55,033 bases of DNA, taken from assembly GCA_028876065.1 (NCBI GenBank), contig JAGWTI010000011.1, positions 1-55,033 of the forward strand. The letters are read 5' to 3'. The DNA is from Nitrospirota bacterium. GTDB taxonomy: Bacteria > Nitrospirota > Nitrospiria > Nitrospirales > Nitrospiraceae. Under the pieces are notes generated by a model. The model had not been told where the DNA came from. It ran no database searches and saw only the letters and a list, made by a program, of their open reading frames with translations. Below, piece after piece: positions 25,566 to 34,172 of this stretch. A program made the position numbers and the translations under genes. Numbering within the stretch: position 1 is the stretch's first letter; each line of letters starts with the position of its first letter.

Positions 25566-27425
25566 ATGGCTACCACGATGCCGGAAACTCTGATCGCCGC
25601 GCTCTCGAATAAAGCGGCCCAGTTGCGAATCGAAAGCGTCCAGGCGACGTCCGAAGCAGGGAGCGGGCACCCGTCCAGTTGCTGCTCCGCCGCCGACATC
25701 GTCGCCACCCTGTTCTTCTCCGTGATGCGCTATGACCCGAAGCAGCCGCGGCAGTTGAGCAACGATCGTTTCGTGCTCTCCAAGGGACATGCGGCCCCCC
25801 TCCTCTACGCCGCCTGGGCCGAAGCCGGCCTTGTGAACAAGCAGGATCTGTTGAAGCTTCGCACGTTGACCAGTGACCTGGAGGGGCACCCGACCCCGCG
25901 CCTCTCCTTTGTGGACGTGGCGACCGGCTCGCTCGGGCAGGGACTGTCCGCCGGGATCGGCATGGCCTTGAACGCCAAACGGCTGGATCATTCCGGCGCG
26001 CGTATCTATGTGCTCATGGGCGACGGCGAATCGGTCGAGGGATCGGTCTGGGAATCGGTCGAACTGGGCCGGCAGTTTGCCTTGGACAATCTCTGCGCGA
26101 TCGTGGATGTCAATCGACTGGGACAGAGCGATCCCACCATGCTGCAGCACGACATGGAGGCCTATCGGGCTCGTTGGGCCGGATTCGGTTGGCATGCCAT
26201 GGTGGTGGACGGCCATGATATTCCCGCCCTGTTGGCCGCCTTCGACGAAGCAGCCCGGACGACGGGCAAGCCTACGGTGCTGCTGGCCAAGACGTTCAAA
26301 GGCAAGGGCATCTCCTTCGTCGAAGACAAGATGGACTGGCACGGCAAGGCGTTGAAGAAGGGCGAGGAAAGCCAAAAGGCCATCGACGAACTGACGAAAC
26401 AGCTCAAGCCCGGAGTCCCGGAACCGACCATCAAGAAGCCTGCGGCCTCCGTGAACGGGAGCAAGCCGGCCAAAGCCATGGCGCCGCCCAGCTACAAGCC
26501 GACCGACTCCGTCGCCACCCGTGAGGCTTTCGGGGCGGCCCTGGCGGCGCTCGGCGAAGCCAATCCGTTGGTGGTCGGCTTGGACGCGGATGTGAAGAAC
26601 TCCACCTACACGGACAAGTTCGGCAAGCAGTTCCCCGACCGGTTTTTTGAGAATTTCATCGCGGAGCAGAACATGGTGGGGGCCTCGATGGGCCTGGCCG
26701 CTTGCGGCAAGATTCCTTTTTCGGCCACCTTCGCCTGTTTTCTCACCAGGGCCTATGACTTCATCCGTGTGGCCGCCATCAGCCATTCCAACATTAAACT
26801 GGTTGGGACCCATGCGGGGGTGAGCATCGGCGAGGACGGTCCCTCGCAGATGGGCCTCGAGGACATCGCGATGATGGCGGCGCAGCCGGGTGTCGTCGTG
26901 CTCTACCCGTCCGACGCCGTCTGTACCTACCGGATGATCGAGGCTGCCGCCGCCCACCGGGGTCCGGTCTATATCCGGACCGGTCGGCCCAAAGCGCCGA
27001 TCCTTTACGGCAACGACGAGGTCTTTGCAATCGGGGGCTCCAAGGTCTTGCGGCAGAGCCAGGCCGACAAGCTCACGGTCGTGGCGGCCGGCGTCACGCT
27101 CTTTGAAGCCCTGAAGGCTCACGATCAACTCAAGGCCGCCGGCATCGCGGTGCGGGTGGTGGACCTCTACAGCATCGCCCCGATCGACCGGACAACCCTG
27201 CTCAACTGCGCGAAGGCGACGCAGCACCGCATCCTCACGGTGGAGGACCATTACCTGCACGGCGGCTTGGGCGATGCGGTGCTCGGCGCCGTCGGGTCGG
27301 AAGGCGTCCGTGTGACGAAGCTGGCGGTTGCGGAAATCCCCCACAGCGGTAAGCCCGACGAGCTGATCGATCGCTTCGGTATCGGGGCTCGCTCGATTGT
27401 CGAGGCGGCCAAGCGGCTGGTCTGA
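25566..27425 (+). CDS. tkt: Transketolase (short, single-chain type)
   Basis: 619 residues, the length of the short animal-type or fused archaeal-type enzymes rather than the about 660-residue bacterial form. It moves two-carbon ketol units between sugar phosphates using thiamine diphosphate. Motifs: EAGSGHPSSCCSAADIVATL, SKGHAAPLLYAAWAEAGL, the ThDP signature GDGESVEGSVWESVELGR ending near NRLGQSD, and in the second half FIAEQNMVGASMGLAACGK with the catalytic Glu. A Pro/Ala/Lys linker (about residues 278-310) joins the N- and C-terminal halves. GGAAGGAG precedes the ATG. Confidence 0.93.
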   Translation: MATTMPETLIAALSNKAAQLRIESVQATSEAGSGHPSSCCSAADIVATLFFSVMRYDPKQPRQLSNDRFVLSKGHAAPLLYAAWAEAGLVNKQDLLKLRTLTSDLEGHPTPRLSFVDVATGSLGQGLSAGIGMALNAKRLDHSGARIYVLMGDGESVEGSVWESVELGRQFALDNLCAIVDVNRLGQSDPTMLQHDMEAYRARWAGFGWHAMVVDGHDIPALLAAFDEAARTTGKPTVLLAKTFKGKGISFVEDKMDWHGKALKKGEESQKAIDELTKQLKPGVPEPTIKKPAASVNGSKPAKAMAPPSYKPTDSVATREAFGAALAALGEANPLVVGLDADVKNSTYTDKFGKQFPDRFFENFIAEQNMVGASMGLAACGKIPFSATFACFLTRAYDFIRVAAISHSNIKLVGTHAGVSIGEDGPSQMGLEDIAMMAAQPGVVVLYPSDAVCTYRMIEAAAAHRGPVYIRTGRPKAPILYGNDEVFAIGGSKVLRQSQADKLTVVAAGVTLFEALKAHDQLKAAGIAVRVVDLYSIAPIDRTTLLNCAKATQHRILTVEDHYLHGGLGDAVLGAVGSEGVRVTKLAVAEIPHSGKPDELIDRFGIGARSIVEAAKRLV

Positions 27426-27450
27426 CCGTTAGAGTATACCGTTAGATTAT
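27425..27450 (+). repeat. Two tandem 13-bp units directly before a regulator gene
   Basis: ACCGTTAGAGTAT (27425-27437) and ACCGTTAGATTAT (27438-27450) differ at one base and abut the ATG at 27451. They fill the whole gap after tkt, and no Shine-Dalgarno is present. Confidence 0.6.
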
Positions 27451-28149
27451 ATGGGCAAGCCGGACAGTCTCAGGACGATCCCCCTCTTCAACATCCTCAC
27501 GGAGCGGGAGCGGAAAAAGATTGCCGACGAGGTCGTCGAGTCGCGGTATAAGAAGGGCCAGTACATCTTCCGCCAGGGCGATCCCGCCAAATATTTCCAT
27601 GTTCTTCAGGAAGGGTCCGTCAAGTGCGTCAAGTCGTCCCCGGACGGCAAGGACGTCACGCTCAAAGTCCTGATGCCCGGCGACCTCTTCTGCTGCGAGG
27701 CGGCCGTCTTCGACGGCACTCCTCATCCGGGGTGCGCGATGCCCATGGGCGATGTCAGCGTGCTCCGGCTCAATAAAAAAACCTATTTCGACGTGCTCCG
27801 TCGAAATCCCGATGCGGCGATCGAGGTGATCAAGTATCTGGGCCAGCGACTCAATGAAGCGCAGGAAAAGACCAAAACGCTCGCGCTGGACCGGGCCGAA
27901 AGCCGCATTGCCTCCCTCTTGGCCAATCTCGCCGTGCGCTCATCCGTCAAGGACGCCCAGGGCCTGCGGCTCACCATCCGTCTGACCAGGCAGGACTTGG
28001 CCGACATGGCCGGCATCACCGTCGAGACGGCGATCCGGATCATGGGGAAATTGAAGAAAGACCGATTGGTGTCCGGCACGGCCAAGCAGCTGGTCATCCA
28101 CGATCTGACCGCCTTAAAGCATCTTGCGACTGAATCCGACCATCCGTAG
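27451..28149 (+). CDS. Crp/Fnr-family transcriptional regulator next to nirK
   Basis: 232 residues. A cyclic-nucleotide-binding-type beta roll (about 10-125: RYKKGQYIFRQGDPAKYFHV, VLMPGDLFCCEAAVFDGTP) and a dimer helix lead to a winged helix with LTRQDLADMAGITVETAIRI. Glu192 and Arg196 match the pair that reads the GA steps of the TGA half site in FNR and CRP. The N-terminal CxxC cluster ligands of FNR are absent; Cys59, 81, 82 and 95 are present. An NO, redox or ligand sensor of the NnrR/DNR/CRP type is possible. It lies upstream of nirK with a matching palindrome between. Confidence 0.88.
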   Translation: MGKPDSLRTIPLFNILTERERKKIADEVVESRYKKGQYIFRQGDPAKYFHVLQEGSVKCVKSSPDGKDVTLKVLMPGDLFCCEAAVFDGTPHPGCAMPMGDVSVLRLNKKTYFDVLRRNPDAAIEVIKYLGQRLNEAQEKTKTLALDRAESRIASLLANLAVRSSVKDAQGLRLTIRLTRQDLADMAGITVETAIRIMGKLKKDRLVSGTAKQLVIHDLTALKHLATESDHP

Positions 28150-28169
28150 CCTCCTCGCTCATTTCTAAA

Positions 28170-28214
28170 ACATGATCTTTGTCATATCTTTGGTCTCGCG
28201 GACTGGAGTATCGT
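28170..28214 (+). promoter_or_regulatory. Crp/Fnr-type operator and promoter of nirK
   Basis: ACATGATCTTTGTCATAT (28170-28187) holds TGA-N6-TCA, the exact core spacing of CRP/FNR sites. A -10-like TATCGT lies at 28209-28214, so the site is centred near -42, the class II activator position. No -35 is needed in that case, and none is seen. Confidence 0.55.
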
Positions 28215-28223
28215 GTGCGTGCT

Positions 28224-28248
28224 GGGTCCTCAAGAGAGGCAAGGACCC
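28224..28248 (+). other. Hairpin in the nirK leader
   Basis: GGGTCCT (28224-28230) and AGGACCC (28242-28248) form a perfect 7-bp stem with an 11-nt loop at the predicted 5' end of the mRNA. It might stabilise the transcript. Confidence 0.35.
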
Positions 28249-28290
28249 GCTGCGACCGATCATCCGGAATAATGAAGAGGAGGCAAGGAC

Positions 28291-29289
28291 ATGAAGGGGG
28301 CGATGTTACATAGCGAGACAGGGGCCGGATGGCGAAGGTGGGGCATAGCCGGCCTCGCTGGAGGGCTGCTCTTGGCGCTCGGCCAGGCAGCCATGGCCAA
28401 GACCCACGAAGTCAAAATGACCGCCGTCGAAACGGATGTGGTGATCGAAGGAAGCGGCGCGACATACAAGGCGTGGACGTTCAACGGCCAGGTGCCCGGT
28501 CCGGTGGTCCGGGTGACCGAAGGCGATACCATCCAGTTTACGCTCGACAACCCCAAGGCGAACGTCTATCCGCATGCGATGGACTTCCATGCGGCGGAAA
28601 TCGATTTCTTGAAGAACTACCGGGCCATCAATCCCGGTGAGACCATCAGCTACACCTTCGTGGCTAAAAAGCCGGGCATCTTCTTCTATCACTGCGGGGC
28701 TCCGCCGATGATCCAGCATGTGGCCCGGGGCATGTATGGGGCGGTCATTGTCGATCCCAAGGATAAAAAGGCTTGGCCCAAAGCCGACCGAGAGTATGTG
28801 CTGGTGCAATCCGAGTTGTTCAAGAATCCCGACGACGTGCCGGCGATGTTCGAACGGAAATTCGACCACATCATTTTTAATGGCGGCGTGTTCAAATATC
28901 ATCCCTTTGTCACCGGCGGGAAGCCGTTGGAGGCCAAACCGGGCGAACGGGTTCGGGTCCATTTCGTGAACGCGGGACCGAACGAGTTCTCGGCGTTCCA
29001 CCCGATCGGAGAAATCTGGGATGCGGTCTACGAGAGCGGCAACCCGGCCAACAAACTGGCCGGCGTCCAGACCTACGTGGTGGGACCGGGCAGCGCGGCC
29101 ACATTCGATGTGGTGGCGGAATCGGCCGGCGCCTACCCGCTGGTGACGCACAGCCTGACCGGCGCACTCCGCGGGGCGATTGCGGTGTTGCTCGTGGGGC
29201 CGGATGCCAAGCCGGCGCCGCTCATGCCCATGACGCCTTGGAAGCCTGAGGTGCCACAGACGGAAATCACGCCTCCGGCCAGCAACTAA
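28291..29289 (+). CDS. nirK: Copper-containing nitrite reductase, NO-forming
   Basis: 332 residues with a signal peptide (GIAGLAGGLLLALGQAAMA), so periplasmic. It reduces nitrite to NO. All copper ligands are visible. Type 1: His95, Cys135, His143 and Met148 (in HAMDFH and FFYHCG...IQHVARGM). Type 2: His100, His134 and His287 (VTHSLTG). The proton-relay residues are Asp98 and probably His237 (FSAFHPIGE). Two cupredoxin domains, no fused cytochrome. The C-terminus is Pro-rich. Strong GAGGAGG before the ATG. In nitrite oxidisers its physiological role is debated. Confidence 0.93.
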   Translation: MKGAMLHSETGAGWRRWGIAGLAGGLLLALGQAAMAKTHEVKMTAVETDVVIEGSGATYKAWTFNGQVPGPVVRVTEGDTIQFTLDNPKANVYPHAMDFHAAEIDFLKNYRAINPGETISYTFVAKKPGIFFYHCGAPPMIQHVARGMYGAVIVDPKDKKAWPKADREYVLVQSELFKNPDDVPAMFERKFDHIIFNGGVFKYHPFVTGGKPLEAKPGERVRVHFVNAGPNEFSAFHPIGEIWDAVYESGNPANKLAGVQTYVVGPGSAATFDVVAESAGAYPLVTHSLTGALRGAIAVLLVGPDAKPAPLMPMTPWKPEVPQTEITPPASN

Positions 29290-29309
29290 GCAAGGGGCTG
29301 CTGATACCA

Positions 29310-29352
29310 ACCGGCGGGGCCATCTATCTGATGGCCCCGCCGGTCGTCTTTT
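29310..29352 (+). terminator. Intrinsic terminator after nirK
   Basis: A perfect 15-bp stem (ACCGGCGGGGCCATC, 29310-29324, and its complement at 29330-29344) with a 5-nt loop is followed by CGTCTTTT. It lies between the convergent nirK and cupin genes. Confidence 0.85.
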
Positions 29353-29371
29353 GACGGGAGAAGGCGGAGGG

Positions 29372-29692
29372 TTATGAAGGGTTCGGCGCCACAAACACCA
29401 GAACCTTCAAGCGCCCAGGAGAATGGTTCAAGACGCCGTGGGGCTCCCCGGCCGGCGCCATGGTGCCCTGTCCCGGTCCGAGTACCTGCGATGAGCCGCC
29501 GACCGTAAAGGTGCCCTGCCCTTCCAGCACCAGATAGACCTTGTCCTGTTCGCCATGGACGTGGCCTTTCTGTTCCTGCCCCGGCTCGAAACAATAGACA
29601 TCACAGAAAAATCTGGGAGTTTGGAAGATATTGTTCTTCTTCATCTTTTCGTCGCTAAACTGCTGATAATCCGAAAGATTAATGGCTTTCAT
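29372..29692 (-). CDS. Small cupin-domain protein
   Basis: 106 residues, a single cupin barrel: FFCDVYCFEPGQEQKGHVHG (metal-binding HxH region), EQDKVYLVLEGQGTFTVGG and PAGEPHGVLNHSPGRLKVLV with the second-motif His. Such minimal cupins bind a metal ion and may be dioxygenases, isomerases or sensors; the substrate is unknown. Its start lies inside the 3' end of the CCG-domain gene (14-bp overlap), so the two are probably translated together. Confidence 0.8.
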   Translation of the reverse strand: MKAINLSDYQQFSDEKMKKNNIFQTPRFFCDVYCFEPGQEQKGHVHGEQDKVYLVLEGQGTFTVGGSSQVLGPGQGTMAPAGEPHGVLNHSPGRLKVLVFVAPNPS

Positions 29693-30611
29693 GCGTGGCT
29701 GCTCCTTGGCTCGTTTGTCGGTGAAGCCTCAGCGGTTCCGTCACGCGGGTGATGGCGTCGAGCGGAACCAGATGGCGTGAGACGCCCAAGTCTTTGGCCG
29801 GAATCCCCATGGCCAGCCCCAACAACTGGGGCAAGTGCAAGATGGGAAGATTCAACTGGGTGTTGACGGCCTGCCCCGCCCGATCCTGGTAGATGTCCAA
29901 GCTCATGTGGCAGAGGGGGCAGGGCGTGACCATACAATCGGCTCCCCGGTCCTTGGCATCTTGCATATTGTTTCCGGCCATGGCTACCGCCATGGCTTCC
30001 TGCTCCAGGATGATCGGGAATCCGCAGCATTTCGTGCGGCCGGCGTAGGCAACCGGTTCGCCCTTGACCGCCCGGATGACTTTCTCCAACGACGTCGGAT
30101 TCTCCGGATCGTCGAACCCAAGGTCCCAGGATGGCCGGAGGATGTAGCATCCGTAGAAGGGGGCGATCCGAAGATCGTTCAGGGGCACACGGACTTCTTG
30201 CCCGAGTCGGTGCAACCCGACTTCGCGTACCACGATCCACAAGAGATGTTTCACCTGGATCGTGCCGCGATAGACGGGGCCGTCTCGCTCGAGCAGACGA
30301 TTGATCCGCTCCAGGAGACCCCGGTCCGCCTTGAGGCGTTTGTTGGCGGCGCCCATGACGCCTTGGCAGGTTCCGCAGATGGTCATGACGTCCAACCCAA
30401 GCTGCTCCGCTTGGGCGAACGTTCTCGCGTTCAGGGCCAGCGCGACGTCCGGTTCCGCCTCCCCCACGACCCCGGCGCCGCAACAGGAGGACGCGGTCAG
30501 TTCCCGGACCGTGATGCCCAGCCGGCCGATGATGGCCATGGTGGACTGGTACAGTTCCGGTGTGGCGCCCTTGGCCGCACAACCGGGATAGAGGGCATAT
30601 GTCAGCGGCAT
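29679..30611 (-). CDS. CCG-domain protein (HdrB/SdhE-like), possible succinate dehydrogenase/fumarate reductase subunit
   Basis: 310 residues with two complete cysteine-rich CCG domains: Cys11, Cys43-Cys44, Cys79, Cys82; and Cys155, Cys195-Cys196, Cys231, Cys234. In HdrB such domains bind non-cubane 4Fe-4S clusters; in SdhE of archaeal and some bacterial succinate dehydrogenases they replace the classical haem anchor. The start reads MPLTYALYPGCAAKGATPEL. No membrane helix is seen, so attachment would be peripheral. The sdhB-like gene 3.6 kb upstream has the extra Cys seen with SdhE-type enzymes. Confidence 0.82.
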   Translation of the reverse strand: MPLTYALYPGCAAKGATPELYQSTMAIIGRLGITVRELTASSCCGAGVVGEAEPDVALALNARTFAQAEQLGLDVMTICGTCQGVMGAANKRLKADRGLLERINRLLERDGPVYRGTIQVKHLLWIVVREVGLHRLGQEVRVPLNDLRIAPFYGCYILRPSWDLGFDDPENPTSLEKVIRAVKGEPVAYAGRTKCCGFPIILEQEAMAVAMAGNNMQDAKDRGADCMVTPCPLCHMSLDIYQDRAGQAVNTQLNLPILHLPQLLGLAMGIPAKDLGVSRHLVPLDAITRVTEPLRLHRQTSQGAATHESH

Positions 30612-30750
30612 GCCGACCTCATGGGAGGAACCTCGCCAAATCTAGCACAGCGATGCGCGGCTTGGCGAGAGCATGGGGAGCGGCTAGGTGTGCGCATAAG
30701 CGCGCGGCTTCTCCCAAGGGCCAGGAAAAGCCTGGCTGTCGCCGATCGAC

Positions 30751-30987
30751 TTACTTGATCCGTCGTCTTCCCTTTTCGAGCACCCAGGGCCCTTCGAAGA
30801 GGGAATCCACGAAATCTCTGGCGCCGTTGACGGCCCGGTCCAGATTTTGGTGCCCTCTTTTGTAGAGGCCGCGATCGGTCAGTGCCTGGCGAAAATCCTG
30901 CAAGGCTTGGTCGAGCAACGTTCGAAAAGGTAGGTCGCCGGCTGAGGCCAGCCGGAATGGGACTTTGCGTGGGTCTCTGATCGCCAT
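30751..30987 (-). CDS. Small hypothetical protein, 78 aa
   Basis: ATG at 30987 followed by MAIRDPRKVPFRLASAGDLP and a helical, basic remainder (GLYKRGHQNLDRAVNGARDF, ending KGRRRIK). GGGAGGGATC precedes the start. No family recognised. The gap downstream (30612-30750) holds only short inverted repeats (for example TCGCCAA with TTGGCGA) and no ORF. Confidence 0.5.
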   Translation of the reverse strand: MAIRDPRKVPFRLASAGDLPFRTLLDQALQDFRQALTDRGLYKRGHQNLDRAVNGARDFVDSLFEGPWVLEKGRRRIK

Positions 30988-31066
30988 GATCCCTCCCCCG
31001 CTTGTGTCGTGATGGCCTGCGTGACGGCCTGATGGGGTCGTGCCAGCGCCGTTCGGCGCTCCTGCG

Positions 31067-31723
31067 TTAGGGTTGTCGGGTGAAGATGTGCCTGAGCCGC
31101 TTGACGAGATGGGCCAGGGAGGCCCGGCGTGCCCACTGTTCCATGGCCGGCGAACGTTCGAAATGTTCGGCGAGGATCTGCCAGGCCACAATGCGATTCC
31201 GCGGCAACGTGTCGCGTTTGCGTTTGAAACAGAACCAGACATGCAGATGGCCCCACGCCGTGGCGCTGTAGATTTCCACTTTATCCTCGACTTGCTGCTG
31301 GCCTTCATTCAGATATTTGACCCACACGCGCCGCTGTTCGTCGGCCAATTGCCTGGCGATCCGGGAGGGTAACGGCCCGGACCTGGGGGCTGCCATCGTG
31401 GTCAATGTTGCCGGCAAGGGAACAGGTTTCCGAATCGTGGGTTTCGGAGCAGGCTTCTTGGCGTGAGCGACGGGGGCCGAAGGTTTGGGTTGGTCTGGAT
31501 CCTTGGGGACCGGCAGGTCTTTGGGATAGAGGCTCCGTTGGTACTCCTCGGTGTTGCGGCGCGGGATGTACAGGGTCAGTCGGCTGCGGATTCGCGGGCC
31601 AAGGTAGGACAGCCAAATTCGGAAGGGCGAGCCTTGCTGAACGATGCTGGCCAGGTAAAAGAACAAGGCGTAGAGAAGAATTAATCCGGCGAGGGCGGCG
31701 AGGATAAGCACCCAAGGATTCAT
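31067..31723 (-). CDS. Single-pass membrane protein with a soluble domain, unknown function
   Basis: 218 residues: an N-terminal TM helix (PWVLILAALAGLILLYALFF), a membrane-proximal region (RLTLYIPRRNTEEYQRSLYP), a Pro/Lys linker at about 75-105 and a C-terminal helical domain (WVKYLNEGQQQVEDKVEIYS, HLHVWFCFKRKRDTLPRNR). It follows rtcB by 9 bp and is probably co-transcribed, but nothing in it suggests an RNA-repair role. Confidence 0.6.
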   Translation of the reverse strand: MNPWVLILAALAGLILLYALFFYLASIVQQGSPFRIWLSYLGPRIRSRLTLYIPRRNTEEYQRSLYPKDLPVPKDPDQPKPSAPVAHAKKPAPKPTIRKPVPLPATLTTMAAPRSGPLPSRIARQLADEQRRVWVKYLNEGQQQVEDKVEIYSATAWGHLHVWFCFKRKRDTLPRNRIVAWQILAEHFERSPAMEQWARRASLAHLVKRLRHIFTRQP

Positions 31724-31732
31724 GGCTCGTGA

Positions 31733-33184
31733 TCAGCCTTTAATGTTGCCGATGGGGCGAAGCTCGGCCACTTTTTTGGTGATCCCGGCCCGGTCCACGG
31801 CTTCCACGACCTCGGAGATGTTTTTGTAGGCGAAGCCCGCCTCCTCGGCCAGGCCGGACATGGAGACGGCCTTGACGATGATGCCGTGTTGTTTCATGTC
31901 CCGCTGGAGCTGCTCGCCTCGGACGGAGCGCTTCGCCTGGGCGCGCGACATGGTGCGTCCCGAGCCGTGCATCGTGGAGCCGAACGTGTCCCGCATGGCA
32001 TCGGCGGTGCCGACCAGCAGATAGGACCCGGTTTCCATGGAGCCCCCGCAGATCACCGGCTGTCCGATGTGCCGGTAGATCTCCGGCACTTCCGGCCTGC
32101 CCGGGCCGAAGGCGCGCGTCGCCCCCTTGCGGTGGACGACGAGGTCGCCTTCCGCGTAGCGCTCGACCTTGGCGATGTTGTGGGCGACGTCGTAGACGAC
32201 GTGCATGCCGAGCGCTTCGGCCGATTGGTTGAACACCGATTGGAAGGCCTCGCGAATCTGATGGGTGATCACCTGCCGGTTGGCGAAGGCGGTGTTGGCC
32301 GCGGCGTTCATCGCGGCGAAGTATTGCCGGCCCTCGGGTGAGCGGAACGGAGCGCAGGCCAATTGCTGGTCCTTCACCGAGATGTTGTAGCGTCGCATGG
32401 CTTTCTCGAACACGGCCAGGAAATCGCTGGCCACCTGGTGGCCGAACCCGCGCGACCCGCAGTGCACCATCACGGCGATCTGGTCGTGGCCGGTGATGCC
32501 GAGCACTGCGGCCGTCTCCGGATCGAAGATCCGATCGGTCGAGACCACTTGGACTTCCAGGTAATGGTTCCCGGAACCCAGGGTGCCCAGTTGGCTGATC
32601 CCCCGCTGAACGGCATGATCGCTCACGGTCTGGGGATCGGCGCCGGGAATGCAGCCGTGTTCTTCGATGCGCTCCAAATCCTCCTGCCACCCATAGCCCC
32701 GTTCCACGCACCAGCGGGCGCCTTTGCGCATGACCTCGTCGAATTCCTGCCGGTTGAGCCGAACGAACCCGCGTGAGCCGACTCCGGCGGGGACGTTTCG
32801 AAACAACTCGGTCATCAGCTGCTCCAGGCGCGGTCGCACCTCGGCCAGGGTCAGGTCTGTCCGGATCAAGCGCATGCCACAGTTGATGTCGTAGCCGACC
32901 CCGCCGGGTGAAATGACGCCGTCTTGAGGATCGAAGGCGGCGACCCCGCCGATGGGAAACCCATAGCCCCAATGGCCGTCGGGCATGCAGAGGGCATAGC
33001 GCCGGATGCCGGGCAGGCAGGCCACGTTGGTGACTTGCTCGAAGACCCCGCTGTCCATGTTCGTGAGGAGCGCCTCCGTGGCATAGATCCTGGCGGGCAC
33101 CAGCATGCCGGGCTTCTCGGTCGCAGGGATTTCCCAGACCTCGTCCGACACGCGCTTGACGGTGAAAGCCGTGTGGAGCTTCAT
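31733..33184 (-). CDS. rtcB: RNA-splicing ligase RtcB
   Basis: 483 residues. It joins 2',3'-cyclic phosphate (or 3'-phosphate) and 5'-OH RNA ends using GTP and Mn2+. All key residues are present: Asp99 and Cys102 (GYDINCGMR), Asn206 and His207 (GSGNHYLEV), His241 (VHCGSRGFGH), His335 (YDVAHNIAKVE) and the guanylylated His406 (STMHGSGRTMSR). The gene for archease, the protein that lets RtcB turn over, is 0.5 kb upstream in the same direction. Confidence 0.96.
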   Translation of the reverse strand: MKLHTAFTVKRVSDEVWEIPATEKPGMLVPARIYATEALLTNMDSGVFEQVTNVACLPGIRRYALCMPDGHWGYGFPIGGVAAFDPQDGVISPGGVGYDINCGMRLIRTDLTLAEVRPRLEQLMTELFRNVPAGVGSRGFVRLNRQEFDEVMRKGARWCVERGYGWQEDLERIEEHGCIPGADPQTVSDHAVQRGISQLGTLGSGNHYLEVQVVSTDRIFDPETAAVLGITGHDQIAVMVHCGSRGFGHQVASDFLAVFEKAMRRYNISVKDQQLACAPFRSPEGRQYFAAMNAAANTAFANRQVITHQIREAFQSVFNQSAEALGMHVVYDVAHNIAKVERYAEGDLVVHRKGATRAFGPGRPEVPEIYRHIGQPVICGGSMETGSYLLVGTADAMRDTFGSTMHGSGRTMSRAQAKRSVRGEQLQRDMKQHGIIVKAVSMSGLAEEAGFAYKNISEVVEAVDRAGITKKVAELRPIGNIKG

Positions 33185-33236
33185 CGGACTCCGGGGGCAA
33201 CGGTCCGTGTGCCGCCGAGGGAGCGGTGCCGCATCG

Positions 33237-33677
33237 TCATTGACATGGGGAATATTCCTTGCCGTCCGCGGTGATGATAGGAGGCCCGTTGGAGTTGTGT
33301 GTGATCGTCAGGCCGACCGGAGCCAGGTCCGGCGTGTCCGGCGGGTTGGACATGAACAGTTGGCCTTGCCGCACGATCCACCGGCCCCCTGTGCCGTCAT
33401 CGTGCTGGCCCGCCACCGAGCCGTTGGGTCCGCTGGAATAGGTTTCGCCGCGGCTGCCGGCCCGCCAGTTGCCGTTCGGCGAGAACTGCACCCGCGTCGA
33501 ATGGGACGCCCCGCTGTTCTTGTTGTAGGAGAAGGAACACCAGGCCGACGAGAGCAGGAGTTGCGGCAACTGCGCGGAGCGGGCATCGGCTGGAGCTTGC
33601 GGCGCAGCCAGGACCGTGGAGACCGTTGCGGCCGCCAGGCCCAGGATCAAGGCCGTGAGTCCGAAGGATGTCAGCAT
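33237..33677 (-). CDS. Small exported protein between archease and rtcB
   Basis: 146 residues from the ATG at 33677, chosen for GGGAGG upstream and an immediate signal peptide (LTALILGLAAATVSTVLAA). The mature part is beta-rich: SAWCSFSYNKNSGASHSTRV, QFSPNGNWRAGSRGETYSSG and GGRWIVRQGQLFMSNPPD, with a Cys near each end that could pair. No known family. Its presence between two cytoplasmic RNA-repair genes is unexplained. Confidence 0.7.
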   Translation of the reverse strand: MLTSFGLTALILGLAAATVSTVLAAPQAPADARSAQLPQLLLSSAWCSFSYNKNSGASHSTRVQFSPNGNWRAGSRGETYSSGPNGSVAGQHDDGTGGRWIVRQGQLFMSNPPDTPDLAPVGLTITHNSNGPPIITADGKEYSPCQ

Positions 33678-33726
33678 AGGTGCCTCCCGATCGAGCCCGA
33701 TCCTCAACCAGCGTCCTGCGGGCTCA

Positions 33727-34161
33727 TTATACGTCCAACACCACCCGCGCAATCCAGCCGCCCGCCTCCTGTCTCACGTCGTACAGATGTTTGGTGACGG
33801 CTTTGATGTCGGCCCTCAAGTCGTGGCGGGCCGGATCGATGGGCTCCCCGGACAAGGTACCCTGTACGAGCCAGCCGTCTCGTTCCTTGGACACCACGGC
33901 GATGATATCGTGAAAGACGAGTCCTTCGGCATCTTTCAGGTACACGATGTCGGACAGCCAGGCGAAGAGCAAGGCGCTCAGATCCTGATCTCGGCGCGTG
34001 ACGGACCGGGTTTCGACGGGCTGGACGCGCTGCGGGTCGGCCAGGGTCTCGATGACGGCCTGTCCCGCCGCGAGAAACAACTCGGACGGCGAATCGCCCG
34101 TGGCTTCGAACGCCGTGTCGGCGAGCGCGACATCGTCCAGGACTCGATAGGCATGGGCCAT
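33727..34161 (-). CDS. Archease, RtcB cofactor
   Basis: 144 residues, normal length. Archease speeds GTP-dependent guanylylation of RtcB. The C-terminus is typical (HDLRADIKAVTKHLYDVRQE, ending ARVVLDV with the conserved metal-binding Asp). The N-terminal motif usually written LDHTADxGIxAxG appears as LDDVALADTAFEATG, keeping an Asp but losing the His. It starts 11 bp after the sdhB-like gene ends, with GGAG upstream. Confidence 0.82.
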   Translation of the reverse strand: MAHAYRVLDDVALADTAFEATGDSPSELFLAAGQAVIETLADPQRVQPVETRSVTRRDQDLSALLFAWLSDIVYLKDAEGLVFHDIIAVVSKERDGWLVQGTLSGEPIDPARHDLRADIKAVTKHLYDVRQEAGGWIARVVLDV

Positions 34162-34172
34162 CCGGGCTCCGC

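Noticed and set aside
27451-28149. True FNR (oxygen sensor) next to nirK
   Set aside because: The N-terminal Cys ligands for the 4Fe-4S cluster are absent.
30612-30750. Possible small gene in the gap after the CCG-domain gene
   Set aside because: No start with a Shine-Dalgarno and no coding character; only short inverted repeats.
31740-33200. A 486-residue frame overlapping rtcB on the same strand
   Set aside because: Out-of-frame shadow, Arg-rich and low complexity, while the rtcB frame has all catalytic residues.
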